From contig CM045767.1 of NCBI GenBank assembly GCA_025200525.1, positions 122,314,346 to 122,378,345 on the forward strand: a DNA stretch of 64,000 bases, in the 5' to 3' direction. Origin of the DNA: Camellia lanceoleosa. Taxonomy: Eukaryota; Streptophyta; Magnoliopsida; Ericales; Theaceae. Positions 10,595-22,074 of the stretch are shown here, piece by piece. How positions within the stretch are numbered: the stretch's first letter is position 1; every line of letters starts with the position of its first letter. A program made the position numbers and the translations under genes. Under the pieces are notes generated by a model. That model worked only from the letters and a program-made list of their open reading frames with translations, did no database searches and had not been told where the DNA came from.

Positions 10595-13500
10595 TGTAGA
10601 CGTCCCCGAACGCATCCCGGGAAAAGGGAGTGCGAGCCCCCCCCCCCCCCGGGTTCTGGTTCGATATTGGGTCACTACAGTTCGAAAGACTCAAATGTCA
10701 CGGTTCTTAATCTTGAACCAAATAGTCCAAATCCGGCAAATCGTTTAGAAAACATATTTTTTTGAAAGAAGTGCCAAACATGGACTGCTTCGCCAGATAC
10801 AGAGTCGCCACCTAAATGTTTTTAAAATAAGAAATTTAAGAAACCCTGACTCGGTGCCAAAGGCCACATGTCCGTCATCACCAAAGTTACCTCGGCTCGG
10901 GAACTTGGGTACGATTGGGGAAGGTCACTTCGTGAGCACCCCCGCTCGCCCGGCCAACGACCGGCCTCTACTAACCATGATATCTTATTTTGAAAACATT
11001 GTGAGTTCTTATTCCGGTTATTAGCCTAGGTTACTATGTGATGCGCACAGCATACAAGTATAGACTGAGCCGCCTGAATTGGAACAAAACATTTCATGTT
11101 TGTTTGTTTGAAAAATGGTTTGATGGTGCTACCCGCAGGTAGGCTAAGACGTGGATTTGCCACCCTCGGGTGGGCTTAGAAAATCATGATTTTGCCACTA
11201 TCTAGTGGGCTTAAGACAAACATTTGATGAATTGTCCCAATTCAAGTAACTCAACCTTCACCCACAGGCATTCAAGGCAGTTATATCACATAAGCACATA
11301 GCCTCATGGTAAGCATGCTATTCATGGCAACACTCACACGCATGCAAGGATGCTAAAGCATAAAACTCACCGAGTACTCCAAGCCAAAACAGAAGCTCGT
11401 TAGAAATCATACATGATCCTAAATATACAGAAATGCCTGATGCAACACATGCAAAGATGCAAATTATAGCAGGCTCGGCTATTCTAAACATGGCATATGG
11501 AATGCTACAGCTATCAAGTATTCAATTTAGAATTGAAATACAAATGCAGTTTGTATGATGCGCTGAGCCCGGTGCATGCAAAACAGATGAATGATGCAAA
11601 CATGCTGTCATACTGTTATGCTAATTGAAATATGCCCTAATCTAACCATCATAAGCGGGTAAATAAAAGGGAAGAAAGACGTGGGGTTGGAAGACATACA
11701 TCACACTCACCCACACTTATTACAATTATGCCCTCGCACAGAGGATCCGAATAAATAATAATACAGTCCCGAATAAAAGAATAATACAGTTCGAATGATA
11801 CAGTCCAAATAATGTACAAATTATGTACAAATTCCTAATTAATTAACAAATTAACTAAGAAAGTCAGAATCGCATGCAAGCCGTGGGCCTTTGATTCTGA
11901 TGAATGATGTATGCCCGGGTGCCTTTGCGCGGAAATCCACTGGGATGCCCCAATTAGCCTCTGTTTGCAATGTTTCTCGAAATGCGTGCCAAGTCTTGAA
12001 AAGTTGTTGATTCTTCATTTTGCTACAACAGAGAGCAGGAAATGAGCATAGCAATGTATTTCACAAATATATGCATGCCTCGATCCTCGTGCCACCAATT
12101 ACGCATATCGATGCATGATGGCCGGGGAGCCGAATTGCACAACTCAATATAGAATGAATGCATATGAACACTACAACAAAACCTAACTCCATCATGGATA
12201 ATCTGGAGTGTCGGTGACTTGGGAATTGAGACCCGTTCCATCGCTCGGAGTACGGAACGCGCCTCGTTTCCCGTGCCCGGGATAACTCCTATCCCGAACA
12301 CGATGCAATATGCATAATATGCATGAAATGTAGCTAATATGCAACCCTAACATACACAATGTCATGGAATGGCATGCACGCTGCACGAGGTAATACACAA
12401 CCGGGCATACACAATGCTATGGATGAAATGGCATACGCAATGCAATAATGGGCTTACACCAACATGAGAGAGCCTCAGCCACACTCACATAGGAGGCCAT
12501 CAGATGAAAACAAGATACCTCGAAGTGCGTGCCCACCGAGAACGGACCCTCGGGCACCGAAATGCCACTCTAATGAGACATGGAAAAGACATGGAATATG
12601 ACATGCAAACATGCAAAAATCAGTGGCAAAATGAGGGGGAAAACAGCCTCGAAACCCGGTAAAACGAAACCCGATGCATGGAATCACTCCCGAAACATGG
12701 ATTTTGGTGCATAAAATGGCCTACAGCTATACCATACATGCATAATTGATACATGACATGAAAAGGCAGAAGCAAGACAGCCCCAAAACTCACATTTTTA
12801 CAGTACAAAACATGGCCAAACAGCAATCAAAAGTAGGGCTAAAATGGCATACAAAAATGGCTCCGTAAGGGAGGCTATGAAGCAAGTAGTAGATGAAAAG
12901 CCCAAACAGAAAAATACCCCTCTACAACACTGAAGAGGGACTAAAAATATGAACATTTACAGTAGATAAAAAGCCTCAAATCAGTATGAAAACATGCTCA
13001 AAATGCAATGCAAGATTAAGGCCAACAAGAGGCTATAACATGAGGTATACAAAGCATTCACCAAACAGCCAAAGACCCTTAATGAGATATTCCAAGAAGG
13101 TCAAAATATGGCCATCTTCAGTTCTGATCATGGCCGAAAACAGAAGCTAGATAAGCCTAAAAAAAGCATGTAAAAATGGGGGCCAAAGAGGGGTATAACA
13201 TGAAGTAGGCCAAATATACATCAAACAGCCAAAGACCCTTCATGAAACATGACAAGGGGGTCAAAATATGGCCATTTTCAGTTCTGATCATGGCCAAAAA
13301 AACAGAAGCAAGACAAGCCAACAAAGCATGCAAAAATGGGGGCCAAAGAGGGGTATAATGGTAAGTACAACATGTAGGCCCCCAACAGTGTTGAGCCCTT
13401 CTAAAATGTTGTAGAGGGGCTCAAAATAAGCCAACTCACATTTTATATCATGCTCAAAAACAGATCACACATAGGCTAGAAATACCATGCAAAATAATAG

Positions 13501-15021
13501 CATACAAGAGGGTATTGAAGCAAGTACCAAATGGGGGCCTCAAACAGGGTTGAGCCCTTAAACAAACATGAATAATGGCTCAAAATAATGACCCTTTCAG
13601 TTAGGGTCGAAGCCCAAAACAGCAAGAAAATAGGCTAGAAGAATGGTGCAAAAAAGTGTTACAAATGAGGGAAAGATGAACTTACCCTTGAAGACCAAAC
13701 TTTTGCTCCCTTTTGGCTTGAGAAATGGTGCCTCTTAGCTGCTGGAAAGTCCTCCAAACTACTGGAAATGGAGTGGTGGTAGTGGTGCTTAGTGGTAGTG
13801 AAGAAATGGAGCCAAAACTTGAGAAAATGAGAGAGAAATGAAGAGATATGTATGTGTATCCTCAAAGCAAGTTTTCCAACCCTTAAGATAGAGAGGGAGC
13901 TATTGTATGTATGCAAGGATGGAGGAGAAAAGGGAGGGAAAAATGTGTAGTGCTATGGGATTAAGTTCCCTTCTCTACAAAAAGTCCCCCGAAATCAGAT
14001 ATTTTGGGAAAAAAAGCTATACAGCTGCAAGGCACACATCCCAAGGATCATGGCCGGCCTGCTATTTTTGTTGTGTGGTGGTCACATTCCCCTATGGCCG
14101 GCCGGCCAAGGGGCAAAATGGTCCAAAATAATTTCTGGCCGGCCACCAGATATTGGTGTCCTCCCAGATCTCCTCAACTCAACCCTGTAGTTCAAAATTG
14201 AAAACTGTAGAACAGGAGAGAGAATAGGCCATTTTTAGGAGGGGTTCAAAAGGTTCAAGTTGAGTTACTGGCCGGCCATGTGATATTAGGGTCCTCCCAT
14301 GTGTGTACAACACAAATATGTGGTTTGGGCTTGAAGAAAATGCTCCTAGGGTGGTCAACATTGGCTCGGAAGTGAGAAAAACGGGCGTCGGAGGGCGCCG
14401 GAGGAACATAACTGGTTGCTGAGACAATTGCTGGCCTCCCACCCTTCAGTGACCTTCCTGGTGATAAAACAGAGGTACCTGCCAAAAATGAACGAAAACC
14501 GATGCAAAACGAATGCTCGGGGGCCAAAACACGCAGTTTGGGGTCCCGAAAATAGGCTATTAAGCACCGAAAGTGGCATCTGGCCACGAAGTGGGTCTCT
14601 CAGACCTCAGTGTCCCTCAAAAGGGAGTAAATAAGATGTATGCCAAAAACCGGAGGAATCGGAGATGGTTAGACGGTCCCGAACCGAGGCACACGGCCTG
14701 ACGGCTCCGAAAATCGGGAACCGGGCTCCGAAATGGGCAAAATGGCCTACGGCCACGAAATGTAGCCCACGGCCACGAAATGTAACCCACGGCCACTGAG
14801 AGATGGTCTACGGGACCTCTCCCTCCCTCCAGGAAAAGAAACAGAGAAAACCGAGTCTGGTTCGCAAACCGAGACAAGGTACAGAAGAGGGTTCAGAAGT
14901 CCGGAAGCAGGGCTCACGGCCGTGACTCTGAGACTTCTGAACGAGCACAATATACAACATCACCGAGCGCTCAATCGGTGGCGTCTGAGTCTTAAGGTCG
15001 GTCAAAAATGGGGTGTCTACA
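10595..15021 (-). mobile_element. Solo LTR of an Ogre/Tat-like Ty3/gypsy element, 4.4 kb
   Basis: The element starts TGTAGACGTCCCC and ends GGGGTGTCTACA, so it has TG...CA ends with a 7-bp inverted repeat. A perfect 5-bp target duplication ATAGG flanks it (10590-10594 and 15022-15026). On the minus strand the start TGTAGACACCCCATTTTTG, and an internal block containing GGTGGCGACTCTGTATCTGG, resemble long LTRs of the Ogre/Tat lineage as I recall them. No gag or pol is present, so this is best read as one LTR left after recombination between two. It is richer in GC than its surroundings and contains a run of 14 C near 10638-10651. A non-coding LARD-type element is the alternative. Confidence 0.78.
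13060..13640. repeat. Degenerate ~150-bp tandem repeats inside the solo LTR
   Basis: About four related units follow one another. Each holds a block like AACAGCCAAAGACCCTT or CAACAGTGTTGAGCCCTT, then GTCAAAATATGGCCAT or GGCTCAAAATAA, then a CAGTT/ACATTTT block followed by GGCCAAAAACAGAAGC or CTCAAAAACAGATC. The two units near 13065-13190 and 13213-13340 are closest to each other, and later units are more diverged. Expansion by internal repeats would help explain the unusually long LTR. Confidence 0.7.
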
Positions 15022-15026
15022 ATAGG

Positions 15027-15636
15027 TGATGAAGCTAGAGTTAATTGATCAGAAAGTTTCTTAATCTGATTCAAATACTTATCGATTGATAGGGAATCTT
15101 TTGTCAAATGAGTTAATCGATTTTTCATTTGATAAATGTGAGATCTAGATAACACTATGAATCATTTGCAGAGAGCATTCCATACCTCAAAGCTATGTTA
15201 CAAAATTGCAAGTGTAAGACCTCGTTAGGCAACCTTCAATTTTAGCCAAAAAGTCACTATAAATTATCATATCACTCTCTCTATGTTTCTGCATATCTTT
15301 TCGTAAAAAGTCAAAAAGTTACTAAAATAGCATGTTCTCAAACGAAGCCTAAGTATGGTTGTTATACAGCTTAGCAAGTGAGCATCGATTTTGTTCCAAT
15401 GTGCTCGATCTGGATTCAGAACTTCAACACCACTTGAATCTTTAATCAGCAATGGTGGACAAAGAATTCATCCATTTGCAAACTCTAACAACTCAGTTGC
15501 ATACAATATATACTGAAACTGACTCCTCTATATAAGAAAATTTGTAGGATCAAGTTTGACTGTAATTGAGGTTGGAGATCAATAGATTGAGATTAAGAGA
15601 TAAAGAAGAAGACAAAGATGAATCAGAAGAAGCCAT
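15027..15636 (-). pseudogene. copia gag N-terminal part
   Basis: Starts at an ATG at 15636 (MASSDSSLSS on the minus strand). Later frames give DPTNFLI, QFQYILYATELLEFANG and NPDRAHWNKIDAHLLSCI (15267-15452), then LTHLTKDSLSIDKYLNQIKK, all typical of copia Gag. Stops and frame changes are frequent. The other half of the same gene lies beyond the solo LTR at 10190-10589. Confidence 0.85.
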
Positions 15637-15681
15637 CCATGGGTGATAGGTCAGAGTTATGCTTGTGAGAGCTTTAGAGTA

Positions 15682-15693
15682 GCTCTGATACTA
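15682..15693 (-). promoter_or_regulatory. Primer-binding site of the old copia element
   Basis: Minus strand TAGTATCAGAGC directly follows the 5' LTR. It matches the complement of the initiator tRNA-Met 3' end (TGGTATCAGAGC) except at one position. Confidence 0.88.
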
Positions 15694-15950
15694 TGAAGAA
15701 CAATTGAAAATGATTTTTTCCTTATTGATTATCAATGATACAAAGTATATTTATACAAGAGATAACATATCTAACTGACTAACAAATTATAACCAATTCT
15801 AACTAATCACCATGTGATACGTTTGAGTAGTTAGGAGTTATAACTGTCACAGTTGCTAGATTATTAGCTAAGCCTGAAGCTAAGCCTTAAGCTATTGCTA
15901 TGGAAGCTGTATGAGCTGCAGCTGTATCTGCAGCTGTAATATCCTCATCA
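15694..15950 (-). repeat. 5' LTR of the old copia element
   Basis: 257 bp, partner of 6546-6816. The following bases AATTC correspond to GATTC before the left LTR. Confidence 0.92.
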
Positions 15951-15955
15951 AATTC

Positions 15956-15962
15956 TAATAAA

Positions 15963-15999
<37 letters not shown>

Positions 16000-17835
16000 T
16001 GGATCAACAAAGAATAAAACTTTATTAATGAAAAACCGAGTAAAATATTTTGATGATATATTCTCACTTACAACTTACAAATCCATACATAAGAAAAGTT
16101 ATGTCTTCTCTACTCATTATTATAAACGAATAAATCCATCATTAATGTAAATTATACTAATCTCTCTTAGGATTTATAAAAATATATTAAGCTTGACAAG
16201 TTTAGGACAATTATAAAGGGCTCATTTAAAATTTTAATTCAAGTAACACTTGCCTCTCTTTTCATCAGTAATTTTTTTAGTTATTTAAATGAAAAAAAAA
16301 AAAAAAAGGTGCTCTCATCTCTTTTTACGCTAAAATTTATTTTGCTTTGTTGATTTATGTATTTTCATACCATCTGCATTTATTTTGATCGCTTTAGCCT
16401 TACAAGAAGGGAGTTCAATGTAATTATACCAAACTATAGGGCTTATAGTGTAAATTGCCCAAATTTATAATAACGTATGGAATATTGAGTTAATACTCTC
16501 TTAGTATTTTCAAATCAGTTTCATAATATGACTTCTGATGTTTGCCAATGTTTTTGGACATGTAACAAAGATTTTGTCCCGAAAAACAAAGATAATTTTG
16601 GCTAGATTTCAATTCTTTTAACCAAAATCAATCTCCAATTAAAAAAATATTGATATAGCGACTATGAGTGATAACAAAACTCAAAATACAAGTTGTAATA
16701 TGCATAACTAACAAGATGTGATTTGGTCTAATGTTTTGCAGAAATTTCTTTCCTCTAGAAGCACATGTTTGAGACATGAGATGAGACAAGCCCGTTGAAG
16801 AGTCCAATATGGAAGAATTATAATTTAAAGAAAATTATTGGACTGGACAATTTGTCATGTACAGGCTAGACGATAATATAAAATGTGAAAGAGAGACTTG
16901 ATATACTCATGAAGAAGACCAGATCAAAGAATACAAATCTTACATATTAATCAAACATTGGTCAAATTAACTTTAACACCCCCTTAATTTAGCAGAAAAT
17001 GTGCTCATTATCTTGTTTTTTTCTTTTTGTTTTGTTTGATTTTTTTATTTTTTTATTTGTCAGTATTGTACATGCTTGAAAGTAGATTGAACCAGTTGCC
17101 CCCATACCAAACAGACATCAGATAAATATAAAGTATAATGGTAATATCCCGTGATGATATTACTAATCAATTAATGAGGGACAACTGTTCATCTAATCTC
17201 ATTTATGAATTTTTATTGAGCTTTAATATCTAGGATGATAATTCCGTTGCACTTAATATTGATTTTAATCAATCTTGCCCTAAATTTTCCACTGCCAAAG
17301 ACATAGAGTGTTACATGTTGGTTGTTAATTCATGTAGGAATCAAACATCTATGAATAACATTTAGACTGTATTTAGATTATGAATTTAAAAAGAGAAGGA
17401 AAAAAAATAGGTAAAATATAAATAAATTTCATTCATATTTCATCTGTCTTTTTTATTTTCTCTTTTAAATCCTTACTCAAATCTATCATTCGACAGAGTC
17501 TTAAGGCAACAATCTGTTTGTAGTCAACCCCTCATCTTTTGCTTAGGTAAGGTGGATAGATAGTCTTTAACCCTGTTCAAAAAAAAGATAGTCTTTAACC
17601 TTTGGATTGTGTACGTGCAATGTACGGCTTAGAGGTTGTAATTTTTCTTTCCACCTCTTATTTTAAAGCATAGTATGGTTGAACAAAATGACTTTGGCCA
17701 ACCTTTTCATACTAGTATCAAAGTTTCAAAATAAGTAATATATTTCACCATCACATAGAAAAACATAAACCTTTTACCTATTTTTCAACCCCCTCAAACA
17801 AGATTTTCCTTTTTTTTTTTAATCTTTTGGAAGAC
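15956..17835. other. Intergenic DNA with a (TTA)n microsatellite
   Basis: A TTA trinucleotide run occupies about 15967-16000. An A run lies at about 16289-16307. I see no gene, terminal repeats or conserved motif in the rest. Confidence 0.5.
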
Positions 17836-17838
17836 TAA

Positions 17839-18105
17839 GGCCTTGTTTGGGAAGACTAAATAAGTGCACTTTTTGTCTTTTTTGACTAAAAAAGTGAGGT
17901 TGAAAATATGGATGTTTGGGTTAACTTTTTGACTTTTTATGGAAAAATGTGTAATAAAAAATTGTAAAAATTAGTTTTTAGAGGAAAATTTGAATTGGGA
18001 GTTGTGCACCCGTAATTGTTGACTTTTGGTGAATAGTGTTAACTTTTTAACTTTTTGAGTAACTTTTTGACTTTTTGGATTATTTGTAACATCCCAAACA
18101 AGGCC
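17839..18105. mobile_element. Tourist-like MITE (PIF/Harbinger type)
   Basis: A perfect 14-bp terminal inverted repeat, GGCCTTGTTTGGGA and TCCCAAACAAGGCC, is flanked on both sides by TAA (17836-17838 and 18106-18108). The 3-bp TAA duplication and the GGCCTTGTTTGG end are typical of Tourist MITEs. It is 267 bp long and non-coding, with many GACTTTTT-type words. Confidence 0.85.
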
Positions 18106-18313
18106 TAAAGTTGTATTGAGATCTTGAATTTGTGAAAAAATTTTGATTGGTAAAAAGCATGGGGGAATGAAGAAGAAGCTAGTTACAGGCTTGTTTGGTA
18201 TTGTTTTTGTTTTTATTATTATTATTTTTTTTTTTTGAAGTTACGTGTATGTCCTAATAAGTAAACTTATTGTCTAATAAGTCATATGATAATTAATGGT
18301 ATTTTTCATAAAA

Positions 18314-18617
18314 CACTATTAAAAAAATCACTAATTGTTAATTTTTAGCGATAATTTGAAAATTGTCACTAATTATAAGTTTTAGAGACAGTTTAAAAAA
18401 ATTGTCACCAAAAAAGTCACTAATTTACAACTTTCAGCGACTGTTTGAAAAATTCGTCACAAAAAAACGTCACTAATTGTAAGGTTTAGCGACAATTTAT
18501 AAAAATCATGACAAAAAAAGTCATTAATTGTCAATTTTCAGCGACATATGTAAAAAATCGTCATAAAAAAAATTATTTTTAGTGACGATTTTACTAAGAC
18601 TTATTTTCAATAATACT
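18314..18617. mobile_element. CACTA-like remnant with subterminal GCGAC repeats
   Basis: Starts CACTATTA. The interior is built from repeated words such as GTCACTAATTGT, TTTTAGCGACAATTT and GTCACAAAAAAGTCACTAA in alternating orientation, the usual look of CACTA subterminal repeats. It ends near CAATAATACT, a weak inverse of the start. No transposase. Confidence 0.5.
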
Positions 18618-19395
18618 TTATGGGGATTAAGTCTAACTATTAGCACCTATTGTAGTTTACTCTTTTTTGTGTTTTTTTACTAATTAATCTAAAAACAACC
18701 CACTTTTCAATTAGAAAAAGCCTTATTTTTTTTGAAATTTTAAAAAATTATTTTCATACAAAAAATAAAAATCATATGAAAATAATGGGTGTTTTCATTT
18801 GTTTTTGTTTCACGCACACAAAAAGAAAAACCAGGAAAACAAAAACAATACCAAATAGGCCTTAAATTTATTTATTTATTTGGGTCTTTCCTTTACTTTT
18901 TATTTTTTGTCCATAAATTGAAAATTCAAATTAAACAGAGAAAAAGAATAAGACATAAAGAAACCCACGGGTGTGATGTGATAGCCAGTAATATATTCCA
19001 AATATATATATATTTTTTTTTTAATCTATTTTATTTTATTTTGACTAAAACAGTTCAACCACCACTTCTGTGGCATGATTTTGATTTGATATTGAAGCCA
19101 CCAATTTTTGTTAATTTAATTTAAATTTGCGTAATAGAAAAGGCACAAAACCGAAAATAGTCATATAGTGAGTGTCCCATTAACCAAATCACAAGGAAGC
19201 ATATACTAATGTACAAAAGTTCAATTATTTTGTTAGGAAATTAGAGTCTACATACACATGTTGAATGTGTTTGGAATTTTTTGGGTCTTTGCCCTCAATT
19301 TAGTATTTATGAATAATGGATAGTTTAATAGGAGGTCAAGTCCTTATTGAAGTTGAGCATGATCTCAGACGTAGGAGAATAGTTCCCACTATTAA
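18618..19395. other. Intergenic DNA, no gene seen
   Basis: AT-rich. Short open frames here are made of homopolymer-derived residues and have no recognisable domain. Confidence 0.5.
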
Positions 19396-19409
19396 ATAAA
19401 TATTAAGTT

Positions 19410-19672
19410 TAATGGTGATATATTGTATGATTATGTTATCAATTGATGAGAAATTTTATATTATAATAGTGCATTTACATGATTGGATTAGTGAGAGATA
19501 AGGGAGAGACTCTTCTCCCAGGGTACTGTTAGGTTTTTAAGTTTACTGGTGATATATTATATGATTATGTTATCAATTAATGAGAAATTTTATATTATAA
19601 TAGTGCATTTACATGATTGGATTAATGAGAGATAAGGGAGAGACTCTTCTCCCGGGATACTGTCAGGCTTAT
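19410..19672. repeat. Tandem duplication, two ~130-bp copies
   Basis: The segment starting GGTGATATATTGTATGATT near 19412 recurs as GGTGATATATTATATGATT near 19545. The copies share ATTATAATAGTGCATTTAC and GAGATAAGGGAGAGACTCTT with few differences. No coding content. Confidence 0.85.
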
Positions 19673-20020
19673 GTGGATTTATTATAGAGCCTACATTAAT
19701 GATTCAAATCGTTTAATAGATAGAGCCCGTCGAATATTTCATTTTTGTAAAAAAATCACATTGATAAAATATCGATAGTTACTTAATTAGATCACATTTG
19801 TATAAATAATTTATTTTAAAAATTATACTTACCGCTGACATAAATGTAATTTGATCAAGTGATTATCGATATTCGATCAACATGATTTTTTACAGAAATG
19901 AAATACTTGACAAGCCCTATATATTGAATTGTTCGAATTATCGATGCGGGTTCTGTGGTGGGCTTACGGATGCCTAATAGCACCCTCCAATCCGATTTAT
20001 TGATGGATAAAAGATTTGCC
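19640..20020. mobile_element. Fold-back MITE related to the 33.3-kb element
   Basis: The left arm (about 19690-19815) contains CCCGTCGAATATTTC and AAAATATCGATAGTTACTT. The right arm carries their inverse (AGTGATTATCGATATTCGAT, GAAATACTTGACAAGCCC). The arms resemble those of 33273-33671, including the AAAAAATCAnnTTGAT core and the TGGTGGGC outer block. I could not fix the exact ends or a target duplication. Confidence 0.65.
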
Positions 20021-20321
20021 GAGTAAATTATTTATGTAAAAATTAAGTTTGTCATATATCAATGATTACATGATCAAATTAAATTCATCTAAAAATACAC
20101 ATTTTTATGAGTGACTTATTAGGTAAGCTTGACGAGATGTGCGTGTAGTTGTGGCTTACATTGGACACACTTTCGTCATCCAAATTGTTAATTTTGTAAG
20201 ATTTATTGAATAAATCATTTATGTAAAAATTAAGTTTGTCATATATCAATAATTACATGATCAAATTAAATTCATCTAAAAATACACATTTTTATGTGTG
20301 ACTTGTTAGATAAGCTTAATT
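20013..20321. repeat. Direct repeat, two ~120-bp copies
   Basis: A block containing ATTTATGTAAAAATTAAGTT and CATCTAAAAATACACATTTT occurs at about 20028-20125 and again at about 20216-20310 with few differences, in the same orientation. No coding content is evident. Confidence 0.8.
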
Positions 20322-20328
20322 CATAAAA

Positions 20329-21023
20329 GGAAAATGTTTTGTAACTCGAAAGTTTTCCCCCCGAATCCTCCGACTGCCCAAAACAACGTCGTTTTGGACA
20401 GTTTTTTTCCTTTTTTCTTTTTTTCTCCTTTTGTCTGAAACAGAAGGAGAGAGGGGGAGCAACAAATGAAAGATGAGGAGAGGAGAGTGGGAGAAAGAGA
20501 GAGGAGGAAAGGAGAGAGGGAAACAGAGAGAGAGAGAGAGAGACAGCGATGGCGGGACAGGGCGACGGTAATGGAGGGTGTGAGCAACGGTGATGGAGGG
20601 TGCGACGGTGGACGCTCACCCTTGCGATTTCTGTTTTCTCTCTCTTTTTTTTCTGGCTCTGAAGATAAAGATGATGTGTTGATGATGGTGAAGGTGATGC
20701 TGATGAAGATGTTGTTGTTGATTTTTTTTTTTTTTTTCTAGTAGATCCAGATCTGAATCCAGATCTGCAGGGGGAAAAAAAAATGTTGGCTAATGATGAT
20801 GTGATGAAGAAGATGTTGTTGATGATGATGATGTTCTTCTTCTTCTTCTTCTCTCCTTCTTCTTCTTCTTCTTCCTCCTTTTCTTCCTCTTCTGCATCTT
20901 CTTCTTCTTCAGACAAACGGGAAGGAAAAAAGGAAAAAATAAATAAATAAATCCCAATACGACGTCGTTTTGGGATTTCGGGCGATTCAGGGGGCTTCCA
21001 ATTCGAGCTACGTAGCGCAATTG
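20329..21023. mobile_element. Large member of the GGAAAATGTTTTG MITE family (Mutator-like)
   Basis: A perfect 9-bp duplication TTCATAAAA flanks it (20320-20328 and 21024-21032). The left end is GGAAAATGTTTTGTAACTCG. The right end, read inverted, contains GTAGCTCGAATTGGAAGCCC, similar to the right end of 62606-62751. Both arms carry the ACGTCGTTTT block. The 695-bp interior is GA/CT-rich with GAT repeats, and its long open frames are low-complexity. Captured transcript-leader sequence (Pack-MULE style) is possible. Confidence 0.82.
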
Positions 21024-21930
21024 TTCATAAAAAAGTGAAAAGTGATTACTTTCCCACTTCTCGGACTTTGGAGTCATTTTTAGTGGTAAGTATAAATGTG
21101 ATATGTTTATAATTTTATATTTATTTTATATATATATATATTGATGATTTGATTAATGAAGAAGATGGGCTGAATTTGATAACTGCTACTAGTTATTTTC
21201 TCAAACAATTAACAGTATGGATATTTTTGAAAAGATAAAGTGCAACAAAATCCCTCAATAATATTTTCAGATCAATCATCCATTTTTATTAAAACAAATA
21301 TCATATGATTATACAGTTATAGATATCTGATTAATTTGATTTTTTACATAGATAGTCTACTCGGCAGACGCTAAGTTGATCGAATCATATGATCTCAATG
21401 GAGGTTACTTTTTTTATTCATATGACTAATGAATTATTAATAATAAAAAAATAGGACTAATTGTTATGTAAATTAAAATATTTATTAAAAAAAATCTAAT
21501 GTGATTATGTTAAAATTGACTTGTTATATTTTCTCCAAATTTTGAAGAAAAATCATTGTAATTTACCTTCTACTTTTTTTTTTCCCCTAAAGAAACCCAT
21601 ATGAAACACAATCATACAAGCAATTGTGACCGGATCAATTCAAAACAAAAATCAAAACCTTAATTTTAATCTCCAAATGCATTGTTTGGAGTCAAGAAAA
21701 AAATAATAATAATAATAATAATGGAAGAAAATAAGAAACACTGCATTTGCAAAGACATTTTAGAGATTTTCCTCCGAAAAAAAGAAAAATGCATCACCAA
21801 TTTAGTTTTTATTGGATGGGGTTTGCAACGGGTAGATTGAAAATACACTAAACATCACATAATTTACTCATTGAATTAAAGTTAGCAAGTCGAGTTTCCT
21901 TAGCTAATAACAAAAAGTAATATATTTGGT
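21024..21930. other. Intergenic DNA with a single-arm MITE relic
   Basis: About 21290-21400 (ATAGATATCTGATTAATTTG and onward) resembles one arm of the fold-back family at 33273-33671. A (AAT)n run lies near 21702-21722. No gene seen. Confidence 0.5.
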
Positions 21931-22050
21931 TGTGGGTATTGATTTCCGATCATACAATCAAACGGGAAATTTAACTGGAGAGTACCGGCAGAATAGATTA
22001 AGCCAACTACCTACCAATAAGAAGATGAGAATACCACGGTGGTTCGTCCA
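21931..22050 (-). repeat. 3' LTR stub of the gypsy relic
   Basis: Matches 24879-24998 from TGTGGGTATTGATTTCC to GGTGGTTCGTCCA. After 22050 the similarity stops abruptly. Confidence 0.85.
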
Positions 22051-22074
22051 CCTTGTGAAGTCTACACAAACCTT

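Larger units (their letters stand above)
6546..15950 (-). mobile_element. Ty1/copia LTR retrotransposon (old, nested)
   Basis: Two LTRs (6546-6816 and 15694-15950) begin TGAAGAACAA and end ATATCCTCATCA on the plus strand. Flanking 5-mers are GATTC and AATTC, a 4-of-5 match. Next to the right-hand LTR, 15682-15693 on the minus strand reads TAGTATCAGAGC, one mismatch from the initiator-tRNA-Met primer site TGGTATCAGAGC. Next to the left-hand LTR is a purine tract (GATGGGGGT on the minus strand). The order gag, integrase, reverse transcriptase, RNase H is the copia order. All coding parts carry stops and frameshifts. A 4.4-kb solo LTR (10595-15021) interrupts gag. Without it the element would be about 4.97 kb, normal for copia. 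Confidence 0.93.

Noticed and set aside
20272..20916. A 214-codon minus-strand frame rich in Glu, Lys and Ser
   Set aside because: It is read from GA/CT and GAT microsatellite DNA inside a transposon and has no domain. An overlapping opposite-strand frame is equally open.
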